NCBI GenBank assembly: GCA_964614415.1
Contig: CAZTLE010000230.1
Span: 1 to 5,853 of the forward strand
Origin: CAZTLE01 sp964614415
GTDB taxonomy: Bacteria > Bacteroidota > Bacteroidia > Flavobacteriales > Flavobacteriaceae
DNA: 5,853 nucleotides
Direction: 5' to 3'
In this document: positions 5,582 to 5,853 of the stretch, piece by piece
Numbering within the stretch: the stretch's first letter is position 1
Layout: every line of letters begins with the position of its first letter
Made by a program: the position numbers and the translations under genes
Notes under the pieces: model-generated
What the model was told of the DNA's origin: nothing
Databases searched by the model: none
The model's input: the letters and a program-made list of their open reading frames with translations, nothing else

Positions 5582-5853
5582 TCGTCTGAGTTTTCTTCTT
5601 CGTCAACCGGTTCTGAAATGAAGTCAGAAACCAGTTCGCACGCTTTTTCTAATGCACTCTCCAGATCATCGTTGACCACAATTTCATCGAATTGGGGTGC
5701 TGTGGCCATTTCAACTGCAGCCTTGGCCACCCGCATATTGATCTTCTCGTCACTTTCGGTGTCGCGTTTCTTCAGGCGAATGATAAGCTCATTGATGCTG
5801 GGCGGTTTTACGAATACGGCCAGTGTTTTTTTCGGAAATTTTTTCTTGATTCT
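5578..5853 (-). CDS. gmk: Guanylate kinase, C-terminal 91 residues (5' end outside window)
   Basis: The frame is open from the right edge (codon 5851-5853) to TGA at 5578-5580. Guanylate kinase converts GMP and ATP to GDP and ADP in the cytosol. The visible part matches the second half of the family: RIKKKFPKKTLAVFVKPPS (the strand and PPS turn), then INELIIRLKKRDTESDEKI with the LID-region arginines, RVAKAAVEM, FDEIVVNDDLESAL and a final helix. The nucleotide-binding P-loop lies in the missing N-terminal half. After the usual end of the last helix (VSDFIS) there is an acidic tail, EPVDEEENSDE. Its codons provide the purine-rich stretch before nadD. The gene overlaps nadD by 4 nt (ATGA). Confidence 0.95.
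   Translation of the reverse strand, partial: RIKKKFPKKTLAVFVKPPSINELIIRLKKRDTESDEKINMRVAKAAVEMATAPQFDEIVVNDDLESALEKACELVSDFISEPVDEEENSDE
5591..5601 (-). promoter_or_regulatory. Purine-rich ribosome site candidate for nadD, inside gmk
   Basis: GAAGAAGAAAA on the minus strand ends 9 nt before the nadD ATG at 5581. It is encoded by the acidic tail of gmk. It is A/G-rich rather than a true AGGAGG, so the ATGA overlap may matter more for nadD translation. Confidence 0.4.

Overview
The window looks like chromosomal DNA from a marine-type member of the Bacteroidota, most likely Flavobacteriaceae. The evidence is an extracellular protein rich in HYR-like repeats with a P domain, a two-repeat lipoprotein of flavobacterial type, GpsA and NadD sequences of Bacteroidota character, a gmk-nadD gene pair, weak Shine-Dalgarno sites and promoter candidates resembling the -7 TAnnTTTG element. 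I see no tRNA, rRNA, CRISPR array, insertion sequence or phage gene.

Layout. (1) Positions 1-2560, minus strand: the first 853 codons of a very large secreted protein that runs off the left edge. It has a signal peptide, an N-terminal beta-rich domain, an HYR domain, and then HYR-like repeats split by other modules, one of them a proprotein-convertase P domain. (2) 2561-2772: an AT-rich spacer with a candidate promoter, an A/T-tract hairpin and an inverted repeat touching the gpsA stop. (3) 2773-3777, minus: gpsA, complete. (4) 3778-3901: a divergent promoter region. (5) 3902-4822, plus: a lipoprotein built of two related beta-rich halves. (6) 4823-4987: a convergent spacer with a good intrinsic terminator, a 79-bp-spaced direct repeat and a small hairpin. 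(7) 4988-5581, minus: nadD. (8) 5578-5853, minus: the C-terminal half of gmk, overlapping nadD by 4 nt.

How the genes relate. gmk and nadD form a translationally coupled housekeeping pair for nucleotide and NAD synthesis. gpsA supplies glycerol-3-phosphate for phospholipids. The lipoprotein and the giant surface protein are envelope or secreted components of unknown role, and nothing ties them functionally to their neighbours. The most unusual item is the nested domain architecture of the surface protein. The rest is ordinary core genome, and I found no convincing new multi-gene system.
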